Below are positions 21,046-31,989 of a stretch of DNA of 64,000 nucleotides, in pieces (within the stretch, counting starts at the first letter, position 1; each line of letters begins with the position of its first letter). The notes beneath the pieces were generated by a model that did no database searches, was not told the origin of the DNA, and saw only the letters and a program-made list of their open reading frames with translations. Source of the DNA: Siphonodentalium dalli. Lineage: Eukaryota; Mollusca; Scaphopoda; Gadilida; Siphonodentaliidae. Position numbers and translations under genes: made by a program. The DNA lies in assembly GCA_032622095.1 (NCBI GenBank), contig CP136067.1:184001-248000 (forward strand), given 5' to 3'.

Positions 21046-21450
21046 ACAGAAGCCTCTAACAATGGAGGACATTATTCCAATCGATTTCTGTTCAGTAACT
21101 CCTCAGACATCCCACAGAAGCCTCTAGCAATGGATTTCTGTTTCAGTAACTCCTCAGAGACCCCACAGAAACCTTTAGCAATGTATTTCTGTCTCCAACA
21201 CCAATGGGGGACATGATTCCAAGATGCACTCCCGTTCCTCAGAAGGCACAGGTGAGTCACTACCTGCAGTTAGCCCCATACATGTGGCATCTTGTATAGC
21301 TGGGTGTCGCCTACTCACATCTGTGAGAGGCTCCATAAGGATATCTTAACCCTTCCATTACTGGAGCATCCTGAAATTTTCTGAAAAACCCTGTGCCAAT
21401 GCATTCTCTTACATATGTGAGTTGCCCATAGTCAGGGTTTCCGCTATACC
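21046..21450 (+). pseudogene. Decayed paralogous copy of the exon region at 60240-60640
   Basis: 'gaagcctctaacaatggagg' and 'ccccacagaaacctttagca' occur in three partial copies, each preceded by TTTCTGTTTCAG or a relative. They end in GATGCACTCCCGTTCCTCAG and AAGGCACAG/GTGAGTCAC. The following 150 bp (ATCTGTGAGAGGCTCCATAA, TGTGCCAATGCATTCTCTTA) also matches 60440-60610. Relative to the later copy the exon is interrupted by extra duplicated acceptor segments. I therefore read this as a duplicated, broken locus rather than a functional exon. Confidence 0.55.
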
Positions 21451-21596
21451 GGCATGGGATCCCCTCATTCCCCTAGCCAAAATTTCCCCTGTTGAACCGT
21501 CAGTTGATTTTAATATTTAGGGTCCCATTTCCTCAGCCCAGATTTCCCCTGCTACCATACCCCAGGGCCCTGGACACATACACATATATATATGAA

Positions 21597-22901
21597 ACTA
21601 ATCGGAGAGTAAATAGACCCATTACCATTGAGGAAATTTCCCAAGTTCTAATGAATGCCAAGAATAAAAAGTCTTTCGGCCCAGATAACATCCCATACGA
21701 ATGTCTAAAATGTGAGAGTGTTAAACCTGTCCTACTCAATTTATTTAACTTTATATTTGATACAGGCATATTTCCCTCAGTGTGGAGGCAATCTCTGATA
21801 TACCCTATACCAAAGGATAAGAGTAGTGATCCCAGAATCCCATTAAATTACCGAGGAATATCGCTGATGCCTACATGTAGCAAACTTTACAGTTGTTTAT
21901 TGAATAATAGATTGATTGAATATTTAGAAATGAATGAAATTCTAGAAGATGAACAGAATGGCTTTAGACCTGGTCGATCTTGTTTGGATAATATCTTTAT
22001 GTTATCAGCTTTTATAAGAGGCAAAAAAAACGATTTTTACAACTTTATAGACTTTAGAAAAGCCTTTGATTGCGTTGATCGAGACATGCTGCTATTTAAG
22101 CTACTTAAGGGTGGCTTGGATGGCAGCATGTACCAGTCTATCAAAAGCATGTATCAGAACACTTTTTCGCGTGTTCGAATAAATGGCAACTTATCAGCAC
22201 CTTTCAGATGTTTCTTTGGTGTAAAACAAGGCGACAGTCTATATATATCCACGACACTCTTTAACATATTCGTTAACGATCTTATTTCAGATATTAAACA
22301 TTTAGAAATTGGAGTGAATCTAGAGGAATTCAAGATATCTTCGCTTATGTATGCTGATGACATTGCTTTAATGGCTGAGTCAGCTGATATGCAAACAATT
22401 TTGAAAACAGTTCAAAACTGGTGTAGAAAATGGCGCATGACAGTTAATTTAGAAAAAATTAAAGCTGTCCATTTTAGAAAGAAACACATTCAAAGAACTA
22501 ATTATAGTTTCATTTTCGAAAATCAAACTGTAAACATGACTGATCGATATAAATATCTTGGTGTTATTTTCCATGAGTTTGGTAGTTTCGATATGACAGC
22601 TGAAACTCTATCAAAGTCAGCAGGTAGATTTCTCGGGGCCATTATATCAAATGTTCACACATATAAGGACATATGTTTCAAAACTTTTGGTAAAATTTTC
22701 GAAAACTGGTTTAGCCCAATTATGGATTATGCATCTGGTGTCTGGGGATACAGAAAATACCCTTGTATAGACATGGTTCAAAACAGAGCATTCAGGTATT
22801 TCCTTGGCATCCATCAATTTTGTCCGCTATTAGCCAAAGAAGGCGAAATTGGTATCCAAACATGTAGAAAATCTATGAAACTGAGAAATATATCAGTATG
22901 A
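21597..22901 (+). pseudogene. Reverse transcriptase of a non-LTR retrotransposon (truncated)
   Basis: About 434 residues of the open frame are RT-like. Motifs in order: a LINE-type N-terminal block (AKNKKSFGPDNIPYE), LNYRGISLMPTCSKL, EDEQNGFRPGRSCLDN, the first catalytic aspartate in FIDFRKAFDCVDR, GVKQGDSL, the catalytic YADD box at SSLMYADDIALMAES, a KWRMTVNLEK palm block and a YKYLGVIF thumb block. RT would copy the element RNA at a nicked target. The catalytic boxes look intact, but the protein lacks its endonuclease half. It ends at TGA 22899-22901, just where homologues continue for roughly 100 further residues. An internal deletion with a frame change to the next segment is therefore likely. 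The first ~35 codons of the frame (from 21492) are not RT-like. Confidence 0.9.
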
Positions 22902-23209
22902 ACATTGACAAATCGCACCGATCGATCTTGGCTCAATTTCCTTGTGCAATACTTCCACTGAGAATAGAAACTGGCAGATTTCGAAATGAGAAAGTTGATG
23001 AACGAATTTGTACTCTGTGCGACCTGCAAGAAATAGAGGATGAAAGCCACTTTCTTTTGCGCTGCCTGCTGTACACACACTTAAGGTCCCGGCTCCTGAA
23101 TTCTATTCCCGTTGATATTTCTAGTACTGAAATAATTTCATATCCACGTCAGTTAGCAAAATTCCTTTTTGAGGCCTTTATGAAAAGAAAAAATTGTCTC
23201 TATAAATAA
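22898..23209 (+). pseudogene. C-terminal Cys-His segment of the same retrotransposon protein
   Basis: This frame overlaps the preceding one by four bases and is shifted relative to it. It contains SILAQFPCAILPLRIETGRF and a CTLC...H...C motif (CTLCDLQEIEDESHFLLRC). That pattern closes many mollusc non-LTR polyproteins and probably binds nucleic acid. The abrupt switch from MKLRNIS in the previous frame to this block indicates a deletion of the intervening linker. The peptide is not expected to be made as a separate protein. Confidence 0.8.
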
Positions 23210-23480
23210 CTATTGGAATGGTAAACTCCATATTGTATATAATTGTTAACGATCACTCTCATGATATATATGTGTTTTCCCGATATATAGACACGGATGA
23301 ACGATAATCTCAAGAATTTTTAATGCAATGCCTCTGAACATAACATCACACGCAATGCAATTACATACTATAAGCGTTACTTATAGGCCCCATGTGGCCG
23401 GGTGCAATATCATTATTTGTTTATGTAATATATTTATGTATTGTAGATGTACATGTCACGTTAATAAAAGATTATCTCGC

Positions 23481-23630
23481 TCTCTCTATACATATGTGTA
23501 TAAAAGTATAGAGATGTATAAAACTTCTCCATCTTGTTTGGATATCAATAAGGAATTTTAGAGGCCACCTTTATTTTATATCTTTGCAAGAATACAGACG
23601 CTGAATGAAAGTGCATACCGGAACTGACGG
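23481..23630. other. Short flank without recognised content
   Basis: Probable 3' flank of the retrotransposon. No repeat or gene is recognised. Confidence 0.35.
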
Positions 23631-23635
23631 GTTAC

Positions 23636-23735
23636 AGTCATTTCGTACCCTCGCATTTTCGTACCCTACCAACTCGAACCCGATTTGGTCTTGAGTCATT
23701 TCGTACCCTGTGAGTCATCTCGTACCCTCCTTCAG
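23636..23735. repeat. Cluster of AGTCAT(T/C)TCGTACCCT words, left
   Basis: AGTCATTTCGTACCCT, a shortened ATTTCGTACCCT variant, and AGTCATCTCGTACCCT occur within 80 bp, with a diverged 'caactcgaaccc' between. Related words cluster again at 26670-27095. They could be subterminal motifs of an old DNA element, but no terminal inverted repeat is proven. Confidence 0.55.
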
Positions 23736-24655
23736 AAATGACAAGAAGAGCACCAGAACACCAGACGATGCACTCTAAACGACGAACGAAACCTAACATA
23801 GCATCATCTGGCATTTTGTTGGGCCACTCATAAATCATTCAAAATACATACTATCAACCATGAGCTATGCAAGATTATCATATTGGCATTTGCAGATGCC
23901 ACATACCTCAATCGTCTAGAACTGGCGATGAAAACAAGGGGGAACGTCAAGGGTGAATTTGGTGCGGGTTTAATAATCTGTTATCTATCATGTCGTATTA
24001 CCATTAACCATTATCGCATACAAATAGGGATCTCCGTCTGCAGGTACTGAATGATCAACATAAAATATTAATTCAGTTCACAGACCCATTTATGATCACT
24101 TTTTAGAAATGGTTATAAATACAAAAAGTTGTTTGACAATTTTAATTGGGTCTCAAGACTTTTTATGAACAATCTATACATTGAAAATACTTTATTTTAA
24201 ACTAATTTATGTTTTATTTTAGACGAAAAGAGAAAGGTCAGTTAATAGTAAACCTACCGTATGGATAGATGTGAATAGAACTACAGTCCATAGAGCAATG
24301 GCATAAATTTCTGATATTTTTACTGCAAAATCACAAGTCACGCCTTAAACCACGCCCACTAACTAAAACTGATTCTCATTGGTCATTGCAACATATTACC
24401 ATGTTAAGGACAGGTATCACACCTCTCCTTGTTTTCATCTAAATGAACACCACCCAAAATGAGGGAAGACTCTAATCCTCGACCCTGTTGTGTTCAAATA
24501 AATGTTATTTACATAAAAACAATGATTAAAAAGGAAATTGAAGGGGTTAAACTTATAATATGCGTTTATCGCTGGCTTTGGAAAATTTACAAGATAAATA
24601 TAACAGAAAACTTCTACCTATTTATTCTCGTCATTTGATCAGAATGTTAATGCAT
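23736..24655. other. No gene recognised
   Basis: Mixed AT-rich sequence without sustained frames or splice-supported exons. Confidence 0.4.
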
Positions 24656-24659
24656 TTTT

Positions 24660-26390
24660 AGCTCAACTTTTCTTTGTAAAGTTTGAGCTATTGCCATGGC
24701 TTTGTCGTCCGTCGTCCGTGTGTGCATGTGTGTGTGCGTAAGGCGTCAACAATAGAGGCTACAGGTCGTACCTTTGATCGGATCATTATGAAATTTGTCA
24801 TAGCTGTTGACATCAACATTTGTACCGGAATGATTCATTTTGGGGTCATTCGGAAAAAAAATTCAATCCATTAGCACGGGCTACAGGCCGTACTGTTCGT
24901 CAGATCGTCATGAAATTTGTCATGGATGTTAATATTGACATGTAGATGGGAACGAGAAATTTTGGGGTCATTCGGCCAAAAAACATGGCCGCCAGCAGCC
25001 ATCTTCGATTTTACTCTTTGCATGACTAAATCCTTCAGCACGGGCTACAGGTCGTACCTTTAGTCAGATCATCATAAAATTTGTCAAGAATGTTAATAAT
25101 CACATGTAGATGGGAACGAGTCATCAAAAAACATGGCCGCCAGCGGCCATCTTGGATTTCAAAATTTAATCCATTAGCACGGGCCACAGGTCGTACTGTT
25201 TGTCTGATCATCATGAAATTTGTCATGGATGATAATATTGACATGTAGATGGGAACGAGTAATTTTGGGGTCATTCGGCCAAAAAACATGGCCGCCAGCA
25301 GCCATCTTGGATTTTACTCTTTGCATGACTAAATCCTTCAGCACGGGCTGCAGGTTGTACCTTTAGTCTGATCATCATAAAATTTGTCATGGATGTTAAC
25401 AATGACATGTAGATGGGAACGAGTAATTTTGGGGTCATTCGGCCAAAAAACATGGTCGTCAGCAGCCATCTTGGATTTTACTCTTTGTATGACTAAATCC
25501 TTTAGCACGGGCTACAGGTCGTACATTTAGTCTGATCATCATAACATTTGTCATGGCTGTTGAAATTGGAATGTAGATGGGAACGAGTCATTTTGGGGTC
25601 ATTCGGACAAAAAACATGGCCGCCAGCAGCCATCTTGGATTTCAAAATTTAATCCATTAGCACGGGCCACAGGTCGTCATGTTCGTCTGATCATCATGAA
25701 ATTTGTCATGGATGTTAATATTGACATGTAGATGGGAACAAGTAATTTTGGGGTCATTTGGCGAAAAACATGGCCGCCAGCAGCCATCTTGGATTTTACT
25801 CTTTGTATGACTAAATTCTTTAGCACGGGCTACAGGTCGTACCCTTCGTCTGATCAACATAAAATTTTATCTTGAATGTTAATAATGACATGTAGATGGG
25901 AACAAGTCATTTTGGGGTCATTTGGCCAAAAAACATGGCCGCCAGCAGCCAACTTGGATTTTACTCTTTGTATGACTAAATCCTTTACCACGGGCTACAG
26001 GGCGTACCTTTAGTCTGATCATCATAAAAATTTTCATGGCTGTTGAAATTGGAATGTAAATGGGAACAAGTCATTTTGGGGTCATTCGGACAAAAAACAT
26101 GGCCGCCAGTGGCCATCTTGGATTTCAAAATTTAATCCATTAGCACGGGCCACAGGTCGTACCTTGAGTCTGATCGTCATAAAATTTGTCATTGATGTTA
26201 ACGATGACATGTAGATGGGAACGACTCATTTTGGGGTCATTCGGCCGAAAACATGGCGGCCAGCAGCCATCTTGGATTTTACTTTTCTCTTCATGTCTAT
26301 AAACTAGTATTAGACGTTCAACTTTCCACATTCCTAATCGCTCCATTGACTGTAATATATTAAATTATTCCCTTTCCAAGTTGAGCTGCA
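24660..26390 (+). mobile_element. Pearl-like element: ten about 160-bp units between short inverted ends
   Basis: The left end AGCTCAACTT (24660-24669) is inverted at AAGTTGAGCT (26378-26387). After 'gagctattgccatgg' and a GTCGTCCGTCGTCC stretch, about ten units begin at or near GGGCTACAGGTCGTAC (about 24755, 24873, 25038, 25176, 25340, 25503, 25661, 25827, 25988, 26142; spacing 118-166). Each full unit contains ATGTAGATGGGAACGAGT, 'ttttggggtcattcggcc' and ATGGCCGCCAGCAGCCATCT. It ends in CAGTGTCATTGACGCTTTCA, also seen at 36569 and 39838. There is no coding capacity; frames are periodic shadows. Relatives lie at 31990, 36000, 39005 and 51711. Confidence 0.8.
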
Positions 26391-26669
26391 GTGTCATTGA
26401 CGCTTTCATTTGTTTCACTCGAGGTTCTAAGTTGTTCCAAACAGTCAATGAATAAATTTTAATGTATATCCATATGCATTCTCTCTTCCCATTTATATTT
26501 ATGCAGTATATCATACCCAGATGTTCAGATAAGCTGGTTCAATCATTGCAAAGTGTTCATAAACTATTAGTCAGGTCTTGCACTGGGATGGGAGTGTCAC
26601 TCTGCATGGGGCAAAATGTTTGCGGACGGGTGGCAACGTACGATTTTACTTACGAATGATCAGACTTGG

Positions 26670-27095
26670 TCAACCTGTACTCCGAGTCACAATTTGCATA
26701 ATATGTCGAGTGCAACTATTATCATGGGAAACATATCTGGAAGGGTTTGATTGACCCCTACCGTATATAGGTGCATAGTTTATACATCTTGAGTCAACTC
26801 GTATACCATAGAATGTCCCCGTTTGTTAGTGACGTAAACTCTTGCAACAGTTTCCACAACAATTTCGTAGAATACATCTTATACAGTTGTCCAAAAACTA
26901 AGTCAACTCGTACTCTGAGTTACTTTGAGTTTATCATATTATTTTATGGACATTAACATAGTCAACTCGTGGAGTGATGTGACTACAGTTTACCAAGACT
27001 AAGTCAACTCGCACCCTCATTTTACAATGTCATACACAAAGTCATTTCAATGACTTTGATATACTGAGTCATCTCGAACCCTGCACTCAGGTATA
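26670..27095. repeat. Cluster of AGTCAACTCGTAC words, right
   Basis: Variants at about 26665, 26791, 26900, 26959, 27000 and 27066 (for example AAGTCAACTCGCACCCTC and GAGTCATCTCGAACCCTG). They share the core with the left cluster at 23636. The interval between clusters is occupied mainly by the pearl-like element. Confidence 0.55.
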
Positions 27096-27099
27096 CAAT

Positions 27100-27890
27100 C
27101 GATATGAAACGAGGACTACTGTCAGGAAAGGTATTTATCAGTTAATTAAATTTTAATTAGAATTTCTTATCACATCACCAGGACAAATTTTAGGTGCTAT
27201 TTTTAGAAAAAAAATCACACATCAAACTTTTGGAGCATACCAAGAAGGAGAACTGTTACGTTGTTGTCACCCTCAATCACGAGAAAATTCAATTTAGATT
27301 TCACCATGATATTTAATTACGATCAAAATATAAACGACTTTAAACTCCTTTGTAGGCAAATATTTACATAGCCCGTCTTTGTTACACTAAATCCTGTTCG
27401 GTGATTGGTCAACTGCCAATTGGGTCACCCGTTTCATACCCCAATAACACAGACCATAACACGAACATGACATTACAAATTGTTGACCTAATCTGGCCTA
27501 AATCACTGAAAGCGGTCAGCAGAATAATTTGTTGTGCTTTTAAAAGTTCAGCCGAATTGCATCTGAAGCTAGTTATTTATATCGATTAGTTGCTAAGTGC
27601 TTGTAAATCTTATATTGGGCTGAATTAATGTGCTGTGTAGGCTAGTCTCATATTCTTGGCATATTTTGTGATAATAAATAAATTAGTATACATTCGTATT
27701 TGTTATGGGAATAAATCATCAAAAAGAAATGAATGTAGTGGGTGTTATTGGATACAGCGCTCTAGCGTTGGCAGACAAATATAGTGAAAACTGTGCCCCA
27801 GCAACCACAATAAAAAGTAAAATAGGTTTTGTAAAAATTGGTTTGGAACCCTGAATACATCTTTAATTAATTAATTAATGTTAACCCTCT
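27100..27890. other. No gene recognised; probable intron
   Basis: AT-rich sequence ending in an acceptor for the Gln/Asn-rich exon. The frame at 27401-27589 is isolated and without splice signals. Confidence 0.4.
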
Positions 27891-27898
27891 GATTACAG

Positions 27899-28604
27899 TT
27901 TACCAGAATCCAGCCAATGGTTCCTGACGTCACACTAATAATGAATGACACAAACCCAAGTCCGAAAAAAATCTGGTCCGTCAGCTCAGAACACTGCTCC
28001 GAAAACCATGAATTGCAGTGGATTCGTGTGACCAAGTACAAACCGACCTGCTACAATCTCTGCACAGCATCAGAATATGAGGCCGCGCAACCTGGAATGA
28101 CTGGTTCTCAGTCTCAACATGGAACTACTGGTTCCCAGGGGTATCCACAGTATCTGTATAATAATGTGAATCCAGTGTCTTCTCAAGGATATCTGGTTAA
28201 TAACCAGATGCCATCTTCAACTAATGTTCACAGACAGATTGTTCTGTTAATGCAGCAAAACTGTGTGCCAAATGGCTATAATCAAACTAATAATCCTCGG
28301 ACTATGTTCAATCAATCTCAACATCATCTAATCAACATGGGCGTGGCTTCACAGCAGAATCACCCTATGAGAGTGGGTGTCTAGTCAACATATGGGCATG
28401 CATGGCCCCACAACAGATGGCTATATTGCTGCTCAACAAAATCAGATGATTAGCGGAGCTTCACAAATGATTCACGGTTCTATGCCTGGGGGCAGCACTC
28501 TTCCTCGTACCTTTGTGATAAATCAGCCAATCGGTTCACAAAGATCGACTGGATGTCAGCTGAACTATGTTACTCAGAACACTTATTCAGATTCAGGCCG
28601 CTAA
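27899..28604 (+). pseudogene. Gln/Asn/Met-rich exon with a frameshift
   Basis: The acceptor CTCTGATTACAG ends at 27898. From there one frame is open to TAG at 28382-28384 (161 codons), and a second frame is open from 28371 to TAA at 28604. Both encode the same low-complexity style: TGSQSQHGTTGSQGYPQYLY and NNQMPSSTNVHRQ in the first, QHMGMHGPTTDGYIAAQQNQ in the second. The composition therefore continues across a one-base frame change near 28370. Such Q/N/M/S-rich regions are typical of transcription coactivators and RNA-binding proteins, but no domain is visible to name it. The coding-like exon at 29410-29542 has a similar QPQTPP style and may belong to the same gene. Either this copy is a pseudogene or the assembly has an error at the shift. 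Confidence 0.5.
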
Positions 28605-28690
28605 TTCAGCAGGTTAGTATATAATATCTCTGAATCATCTGTGCCGAATTTGGCCGCTAGTTCAGCAGGGCAGTATATAACATATCTTGA
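28588..28690 (+). repeat. Duplicated sequence at the exon end
   Basis: GGCCGCTAATTCAGCAGGTT at 28597 is repeated as 'ggccgctagttcagcagggc' at 28652. Both are followed by AGTATATAA(T/C)AT. The duplicated part spans the region where the Q-rich frame ends. Confidence 0.75.
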
Positions 28691-28997
28691 TCAGGATGAT
28701 ATATTTAAACGGACATAGCGTATTTGAACCTTCAAGTGATCCTTGATTCTCCTAGGTGGCGCATGATTTAATTATGTTAATGTTGTTATGGCAATTAAAG
28801 TAACAAGAATGCAAAACAATGAATGTTGATTGGAAAAGCTGAGAATAATATCACTTTTGTTTGTGTGTGGGTATGTAATCAATATAGAGACTGTATACTC
28901 CCTCTAGTCCAGAGAAACAATACCCTACAGTTTGTTCATTGTATTCATTAAAATTTCCAAAAATGTATCAGAATGCATTGATTGAAATAGTGTGTCT

Positions 28998-29320
28998 ACC
29001 CCAGAGGGGTAATTTAGTCATGCTATCCTGCACAGTGGCAACCTCATTCTGCTTAGGCGTCAACTGATATGGGATCAGATTGAAGTTCCCCAGTTTGAGG
29101 TTGCTGATTTTCACCCGTTAGTCCCTCGATTAAGCAAATTATGGGATTAGGAAAAAGTAACTAAAAACAATATTAATTTGAGACAAGAGATACTTTCCAG
29201 TAGATGAGCCCGAAGCAAAATGAGGTCTCTATAGGGTGAATTTAGTGATGCTAGCCTGCTGTGCGGGGTAGCGTCCCTAAATTCACCCTCTGGTACCTCA
29301 TTCTGCAAATGTCAGGCACT
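28998..29320. repeat. Foldback repeat family, two further copies
   Basis: 28998-29060 is a partial A module, followed by a B module (29070-29130). 29215-29320 is a full A module in which GAGGTCTCTATAGGGTGAAT pairs with 'attcaccctctggtacctc', flanked by GCAAAATGAG and CTCATTCTGC. The 69-codon frame here (29261-29470) is partly a shadow of this palindrome. Confidence 0.75.
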
Positions 29321-29409
29321 ATTTGCCCAGATCACCATGAGGTTACACATCCATTATACTTTCAGACGAATATAAAGGAACTATTGACAGCACTGATGGT
29401 GACATCCAG

Positions 29410-29542
29410 CCCCGGCTCATCAGGATTCATCACAACCACAAACTCCACCCACAGAACAGCTGGCCCATGATATCTCTTCTGAATTACCGACACCCGTAAA
29501 AGAAACAGCTAATCGTCTCGATAACATCCACTCATTTATCAA
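29410..29542 (+). CDS. Candidate exon rich in Pro/Gln with a consensus donor
   Basis: A frame open from 29403 reads PAHQDSSQPQTPPTEQLAHD followed by ISSELPTPVKETANRLDNIH and SFIK. It runs up to the donor ATCAA/GTGAGTTC at 29543. The likely acceptor is GTGACATCCAG ending at 29409. The sequence looks like a real protein linker plus an amphipathic helix. Its Q/P/S richness matches the style of 27899-28604. I do not recognise the family. A 16-base copy of the exon-intron boundary (ATTTATCAAGTGAGTTC less one base) recurs at 29648-29663. Confidence 0.5.
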
Positions 29543-29664
29543 GTGAGTTCATGTTTTAGTAACCCACAGGGAGCCTCACACAAATGGAAGCATGCACTAC
29601 AGAGTGTTGTCTGCTCCAATCTATATGGGGCTCTCTATGGGTAGATATTTATCAAGTGAGTTCG

Positions 29665-30070
29665 TTTGTAATAATTCCTACTTACAAACAATATTTTCTC
29701 AACAATCATTCAATTTCTACTAAATAAAATATCTACTAATATAATATTTAGAAGTTTTTTATCATTTGGCAATGCATAAATTTGATGTATGAAGGTACCT
29801 GTATATTTGATATAGGAAGGTACCTGTAAATTTTGCATTGAAAACATCCGGTTAAATCCTCATTTACATAAATATATTAGACACCAATCCCGGTCGAGCC
29901 ATATGTAAATAAGGTCACAAATGAGAGCGCAAAAAAAAAATTATTTCAGAATTACTCTCTAATTTAGTTATAAAATAGATAATGATGAATTGTTGATCGT
30001 TATGCATAGATAAATTATCAGCCGACAAGTCAGCATTGAGCATAAGATGTTTTAGTTGATTGTTTATCGA
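29665..30070. other. No gene recognised
   Basis: AT-rich sequence. A small tandem phrase ('gtatgaaggtacctgta' / 'ataggaaggtacctgta') lies at 29787-29829. Confidence 0.4.
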
Positions 30071-30073
30071 TTT

Positions 30074-30180
30074 TTAGCTCACCTGAGACGAAGTCTCCAG
30101 TGGAGCTATAGTCATCACTCCTCGTCCGTCCGTGCGTCCGTCCGCCTGTCCGTCCGTTCTCACGAGTGCTACATTGTGCA
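30074..30180 (+). repeat. Dispersed repeat start with CCGTC run
   Basis: TTTAGCTCACCTGAGACGAA is followed by GTGGAGCTATAGTCATCACT and a run of CCGTCCGT. The same opening occurs at 43752-43810. Confidence 0.8.
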
Positions 30181-31555
30181 ACTTTTTACGAGTCCAGGTG
30201 TACTTTGTGTGTCTTTTTATAGCTGTGGGACTAGTCGCACAACGTCCGAGAAAATCATTCGCCAGACGATGTTTTGAGCGACTCTGAAGCTACTGTGAGA
30301 AGTCGCAGAATGATTTTTGTCCATAGCGTCCATACGTTGTCCAAACTGAATCGTCCATAGCATGGACGAGATCAGAAGTCGTTTTCTTCAAGTTCATCCA
30401 AGAATATGAGAGTCTTTGTCTTTGACCAATCAGACCAATGGAATGATTATCGCTGAGATTTGGTGCGCATGCGTAACGCGATCGATTTTACTTTTTCGTA
30501 TCCGGAGGAACTACGTGTACGTGTATGTCGTACTCGACTTTTTGAAACGTAAGTAAAAATACTTCAATTCTGTCGAACACCCTAAGCAATTTACATCGGA
30601 TTCTAGATAAGTTATGTTTATTGTCTTAATTAATGCTTATATGAGAATGAGAATATGTGGTTTGTGGGGAAGGAATCCGAAGGAGGAGTTCGAGCTAACC
30701 CCGAAACGAAATGTTCGAAATGGCCTGTGTTTATTATTTTTATTATATTGTATCTTTCTTGTGGTGGCTTAAGGCCAAAATTAAAAAAATGCTTGATTAT
30801 CATTCCCGCACGCCCGTAATTTAATTGGACCCCCACCCCAATATTTTGTATTGTCCGTCTTATAATTTGTAATAAGTGACCCGCCATATCAAACCAGTCG
30901 TAAGTCGGGATTTTAATTACGCATTAAAAAATTTAACTTTTTGTGTTTATTATCCATTTTGATAGACCAGTATCCACTCTATCGATATAATGTTAAGATT
31001 TGACCTCTTTTGATGCTTTTGAGCATCCATTCTATGCGTATGTTTAATAAGAATTTAGCTAATTCCCATCAAAGTTTGCTTGTTTTCATCAAATATTGGG
31101 CGATATTATTCCGGGCATGGTCGAGACCCACATATTTGGTATGATTGCAAAGCGCAGATGAGGTAGTTTCCATATAGCATATTTTGAGAATAGAACAATC
31201 GAAATTACTGACCAAGCAGAGCAATTGAAATGACGTGTTTTCTTGAAATAAACTGAGCAGTTTAGCCACTCGGGGATTCCGTCGACGCCATTGGCTAATA
31301 GCTTGTCACGTGGTGTTTGGACAGAAGGAATTCTATTTCCTGTTTTCATGTGTACACACATTTCTTCTAAAAGACCGTGGTAATTTAATAATTTTTATCG
31401 ATAAATTAGTCTGTGGTTGTCAATTATGTTATCAAGTTAGCGTACATACTTATTCGTAAAATAACGACGCAATAAGTTATTTTTATTCACCAAAAGTGTG
31501 CGCGATTTTGAATGGAGATTTCCATGCATTGATGCAAATCTGCAGAGCAAAAGTT
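30181..31555. other. No gene recognised
   Basis: Frames at 30630-30887 and 31089-31361 on the minus strand are AT-driven and unsupported by splice signals. Confidence 0.4.
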
Positions 31556-31561
31556 AGAGAC

Positions 31562-31862
31562 TTGCACATACTTCTGAGTGTGATTTGATCATGTTGATGT
31601 GGTATTAAAAACAACAGGTATTTATCAGGCGGGTCCGCTTGGAACTTGTTCCCTTATAATGTTGGTGTATTTTTTTTTTTTTTTTTTTATTGATTTTTCA
31701 AATGTAGGTCTAGTGATGTAATTCCAGAACAAAATTCTCAAAAATATATTTATAGTGAAATTATAATTTATGAAGCAGACCCGCCAGATGAATATCTGTT
31801 GTTTTCAATATTTATACATAATTTTTATTACGACATCAAGTCACACTCAGAAGTATGTGCAA
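31562..31862. repeat. Foldback with about 80-90 bp arms and an A/T-rich loop
   Basis: The left arm 31562-31640 (TTGCACATACTTCTGAGTGT to CAGGCGGGTCCGCTT) is the reverse complement, with gaps, of 31774-31862 (GCAGACCCGCCAGATGAATA to CTCAGAAGTATGTGCAA). A 20-base T run lies in the loop at about 31670-31690. No coding content is seen. It could be a foldback transposon or MITE pair. Confidence 0.85.
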
Positions 31863-31989
31863 ACCCCATTCAAACTTTTTCACTTGAACTAGAGCTCCCC
31901 CTTAAGCTCCATCTCGCCTGAAGACATTGCAAAACGACTGAATGAATTTGTCAAAAGTTCCAATTTATTCAAAAAAAATATGGTTGGTT

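Larger units (their letters stand above)
21590..23480 (+). mobile_element. 5'-truncated non-LTR retrotransposon
   Basis: The element carries reverse transcriptase and a C-terminal Cys-His motif but no endonuclease or ORF1. Recognisable homology begins about 21597, so the 5' half is missing. An AATAAA lies at 23465 in the 3' region. I find no clear poly-A tract or target duplication. Upstream 21430-21590 is unrelated repeat sequence. The clade is uncertain; motifs fit the broad jockey/CR1/I assemblage common in molluscs. Confidence 0.85.

Noticed and set aside
25035-26346. Minus-strand frames with repeated KIQDGCWRPCF
   Set aside because: Produced by the pearl-like unit (complement of GCCATCTTGGATTTT). 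Not a gene family.
30630-30887. 85-codon minus-strand frame
   Set aside because: AT-driven composition, no splice sites, no recognisable motif.
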